The notes under the pieces: generated by a model | Seen by the model: only the letters and a program-made list of their open reading frames with translations | What the model was told of the DNA's origin: nothing | Database searches by the model: none | Program-made: the position numbers and the translations under genes | In this document: piece by piece, positions 6,398 to 8,319 of the stretch | Layout of the letters: each line of letters begins with the position of its first letter | Numbering within the stretch: the first letter of the stretch is position 1 | Assembly (NCBI GenBank): GCA_031260385.1 | Contig: JAIRKB010000260.1 | Span: 1 to 8,319 of the forward strand | Direction of reading: 5' to 3' | Length of the DNA stretch: 8,319 bases | Origin: Propionibacteriaceae bacterium | Lineage (GTDB): Bacteria; Actinomycetota; Actinomycetes; Propionibacteriales; Propionibacteriaceae

Positions 6398-7825
6398 ATG
6401 CCAAGTTCGTATGATGCCAGCAGTCGTAGTCAGGTCGCGAAGACGCGACGCGGCTATGGGCTATTGGGTTTGGGCCTGCTCTTTCCGGGCTCGGCCCAGG
6501 TCCTGCAGGGTAATCGATCGCTTGGTCAGTTTGCCCTGAAACTTTGGATCTGTCTGGTTATCTTGGTTTTGATTGTGGTCGGATTGACCGTCGCTTTCCG
6601 AACGGCGATGCTAGGTTTCCTCGGTAACAGCTGGCTGCTACGAGGGCTAGCGATTGCGGTGTTTGCAATTGGCGCCTTCTGGGTCTTACTGGCCTTGAAT
6701 ACCGTTTGGATTGCTCGGCCCCAGGAAATGGGAGCCGTCCGCGGCGTGACCTTTTCGGTGATTGCTTTAGCGCTGGTGGTAGGGATGGCTTTTGGGACGA
6801 TCTGGGTGGGCCAGGCCCTCTGGACCAGCGGTGAAGCCTTGGGCACGATCTTTAGTGGCGGTGGTGACACCAAGAAGAAAGCCGGTCGCTACAATATCCT
6901 GCTACTGGGGTCCGATGCGGGGCCGGATCGGTGGGGGACCCGTCCGGATTCGATTAACGTCATCAGTGTCGATGCGGATACCGGGCGAGCGGTGGTCATC
7001 GGTCTGCCGCGCAATCTAGAGGATGTGCCCTTCCCGACCTCCTCACCCCTACACGCGATCTATCCCGATGGCTACTGGTGTGAGTCGGAGGAGTGCATGC
7101 TCAATGCCATTTACACCCTGGGTTGGGAGCATGAAGACCTCTATCCGGGGGTGGATGATCCGGGCATGCAGGCCACCATTGAAGCGGTCAGTGAGGCGAC
7201 CGGGTTGGCGCTCAACTACTACGTCTTTATGGATATGCAGGGGTTTGTTGACCTGATTGATGCCTTGGGTGGTCTGACGATCACGATTCACGAGCCAATT
7301 TTGTTACATGCCGAAGAGGATGTCTGGTTGGAAGCCGGGGAGAACCAACACCTTAATGGTTATTACACCTTGTGGTTTGCCCGAGCCCGGGCGAGTGATT
7401 CGGATTACCAGCGGATGGCCCGCCAGCGTTGCATCATGGCGGCGGCGCTCAAGCAGCTTAATCCGGCGAATATCGCCAACTCCTTTACCGATCTCGCCAA
7501 GGCCTCCGGTAAGGCGGTGAAAACCTCGATTCCGGCTTCTCAGATCAATCGTCTGGTGGATATCGCTCTCAAGTCCAAGGCCTTACCGCTCCAATCAATC
7601 GCCTTCACACCGCCCCTGATTGACCCGGCAGAGCCCGATTTCGACTTTATCCGCTCGACGATTGCCGCCACGATTGCCGCCTCCGAGGCTCTCGACAAAC
7701 CGGGTTCTGGTTCGACAACCCCGAGTGGGGGTCCAGATGATCCAGGCGATCCAGACGATCAGCCCCAGGCGCCGAGCACCCCAAATGTCACCGACGACGT
7801 CGCCCAGGTCTGTTCGGTTGGCTAA
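6398..7825 (+). CDS. LCP family glycopolymer ligase, actinobacterial type
   Basis: A second LCP enzyme, 475 residues, expected to attach a lipid-linked glycopolymer to peptidoglycan at the outer membrane face. A basic N-terminus (KTRRG) leads into GLLGLGLLFPGSAQVLQGNR (21-40), a motif common at the start of actinobacterial LCPs. Strong membrane segments follow at about 47-68, 81-104 and 117-141. Because the LCP domain must lie outside, the first hydrophobic stretch is probably not a full crossing. LCP motifs: LLLGSD (168-173), RPDSINVIS with R182 and D184, GLPRNLEDVPFP (202-213) with R205, DALGGLTI (288-295), LNGYYTLWFARAR (319-331) with R329 and R331, and DYQRMARQR (336-344). A Pro/Asp/Gly-rich tail (about 434-462) ends with VCSVG. 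Four cysteines (228, 233, 345, 472) lie in the outer part. AGGGG (6388-6392) is five bases before the ATG. The next gene overlaps its stop. Confidence 0.93.
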   Translation: MPSSYDASSRSQVAKTRRGYGLLGLGLLFPGSAQVLQGNRSLGQFALKLWICLVILVLIVVGLTVAFRTAMLGFLGNSWLLRGLAIAVFAIGAFWVLLALNTVWIARPQEMGAVRGVTFSVIALALVVGMAFGTIWVGQALWTSGEALGTIFSGGGDTKKKAGRYNILLLGSDAGPDRWGTRPDSINVISVDADTGRAVVIGLPRNLEDVPFPTSSPLHAIYPDGYWCESEECMLNAIYTLGWEHEDLYPGVDDPGMQATIEAVSEATGLALNYYVFMDMQGFVDLIDALGGLTITIHEPILLHAEEDVWLEAGENQHLNGYYTLWFARARASDSDYQRMARQRCIMAAALKQLNPANIANSFTDLAKASGKAVKTSIPASQINRLVDIALKSKALPLQSIAFTPPLIDPAEPDFDFIRSTIAATIAASEALDKPGSGSTTPSGGPDDPGDPDDQPQAPSTPNVTDDVAQVCSVG

Positions 7826-8319
7826 CGACCAGGACTGCGGACTGCGCGCGATCTTGCCCGCCGCGGTAGCGGTGGTTGAGACCAGGGTTGACGTCAGCGA
7901 AGATGCGCTTTGGCCCGAGGAGCGTCGCGGGTTGGAGGGCGTTCCCACCCCCCGTCGCCTGCAGTACGCGACAGTGAGGCACTGTGCCCGCCAAGGGCTG
8001 GCCTTACTCGGTCTGCCCCCGAGCGCGATACCATCACGGCCTGGTAAGGCACCAATCTGGCCCGAGGGGGTGATTGGGTCGATGACCCACTGCCACGGTT
8101 ATCGGGCGGCGGTCGTCGCTCGGGCTGGCCCCTTGCGTACGATCGGTATTGACGCGGAACCGGCCCAAGCCTTACCGGCGAAAGTCTTGGCGCGGATTGC
8201 CTTGCCCGCTGAACTAGTGGCGGTGACCGAGTTGGCGGCGACCGATCCCACCACGGCCTTTGATCGGGTCTTGTTTTGTGCCAAGGAGGCGGTCTTCAAG
8301 GCCTGGTATCCACTGACCC
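7818..8319 (+). CDS. 4'-phosphopantetheinyl transferase (Sfp/EntD/PptT superfamily), 3' end cut by window edge
   Basis: PPTases move the 4'-phosphopantetheine arm of coenzyme A to a Ser of acyl or peptidyl carrier proteins. The frame stays open to the window edge: 167 codons from the TTG at 7818. Residues by that start: ATVRHCARQGLALLGLP (51-67); a PIWPEGVIGSMTHCHGY block (79-95) with H91, likely at the CoA site; the Mg-binding IGIDAEP (109-115) with D112 and E114; and FCAKEAVFKAWYPLT (153-167), the KEAxxK signature with E157. The last roughly 60 residues are beyond the edge. The start is uncertain: TTG 7818 overlaps the LCP stop by eight bases with only a weak AGG before it, while an in-frame ATG at 7785 would overlap by 41 bases and has no clear Shine-Dalgarno. 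The overlap implies co-transcription and probable translational coupling with the LCP gene. The carrier protein it serves is unknown. Confidence 0.88.
   Translation, partial: MANDQDCGLRAILPAAVAVVETRVDVSEDALWPEERRGLEGVPTPRRLQYATVRHCARQGLALLGLPPSAIPSRPGKAPIWPEGVIGSMTHCHGYRAAVVARAGPLRTIGIDAEPAQALPAKVLARIALPAELVAVTELAATDPTTAFDRVLFCAKEAVFKAWYPLT

Noticed and set aside
6379..6414. Eleven-codon open frame (ATG 6379 to TGA) overlapping the start of the second LCP gene
   Set aside because: The GGAG before it is only one base from the ATG, the peptide has no features, and the LCP ATG at 6398 has a well-placed AGGGG.

Overview
The window looks like chromosomal DNA of a moderately GC-rich actinomycete (roughly 60% G+C by eye; I could not compute it). 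The pointers are the actinobacterial form of nicotinate phosphoribosyltransferase, an RNase E/G with a long charged N-terminal extension, an LCP ligase carrying the GLPRNLxxVPFP signature, and a PPTase with an SMTHC motif. I cannot name a genus. The genes are tightly packed and mostly conserved, and I see no transposase, integrase, CRISPR array, tRNA, rRNA or phage gene.

Layout, left to right: (1) the last 64 codons of a 4-alpha-glucanotransferase (malQ), plus strand, to 196. (2) An LCP-family cell-wall glycopolymer ligase, 252-1778, plus strand, of the Firmicutes CpsA/Cps2A type with three membrane segments, an accessory domain and an LCP domain. (3) A 231-base intergenic leader holding a possible promoter and two inverted repeats, then an RNase E/G gene (rne), 2010-4379, plus strand. 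(4) purE, 4433-4939, minus strand, convergent with rne. (5) pncB, 5001-6332, plus strand, divergent from purE across a 61-base gap, with a -10-like box placed so that the transcript could start at the ATG itself (leaderless). (6) A second LCP ligase of typical actinobacterial type, 6398-7825, plus strand. (7) A 4'-phosphopantetheinyl transferase (PPTase) that overlaps the end of the second LCP gene and runs off the right edge.

Functionally the window mixes cell-envelope assembly (two structurally different LCP ligases), nucleotide and cofactor metabolism (PurE in IMP synthesis, PncB in NAD salvage), RNA decay and processing (RNase E/G), carrier-protein activation (PPTase) and maltodextrin/glycogen metabolism (MalQ). 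No single pathway links them. The most useful second looks are the structured rne leader, the N-terminal charge-block region of RNase E/G, the coexistence of a Firmicutes-type and an actinobacterial-type LCP protein, the overlapping divergent promoter with a leaderless pncB, and the LCP/PPTase overlap. I did not find convincing evidence for an undescribed multi-gene system here.
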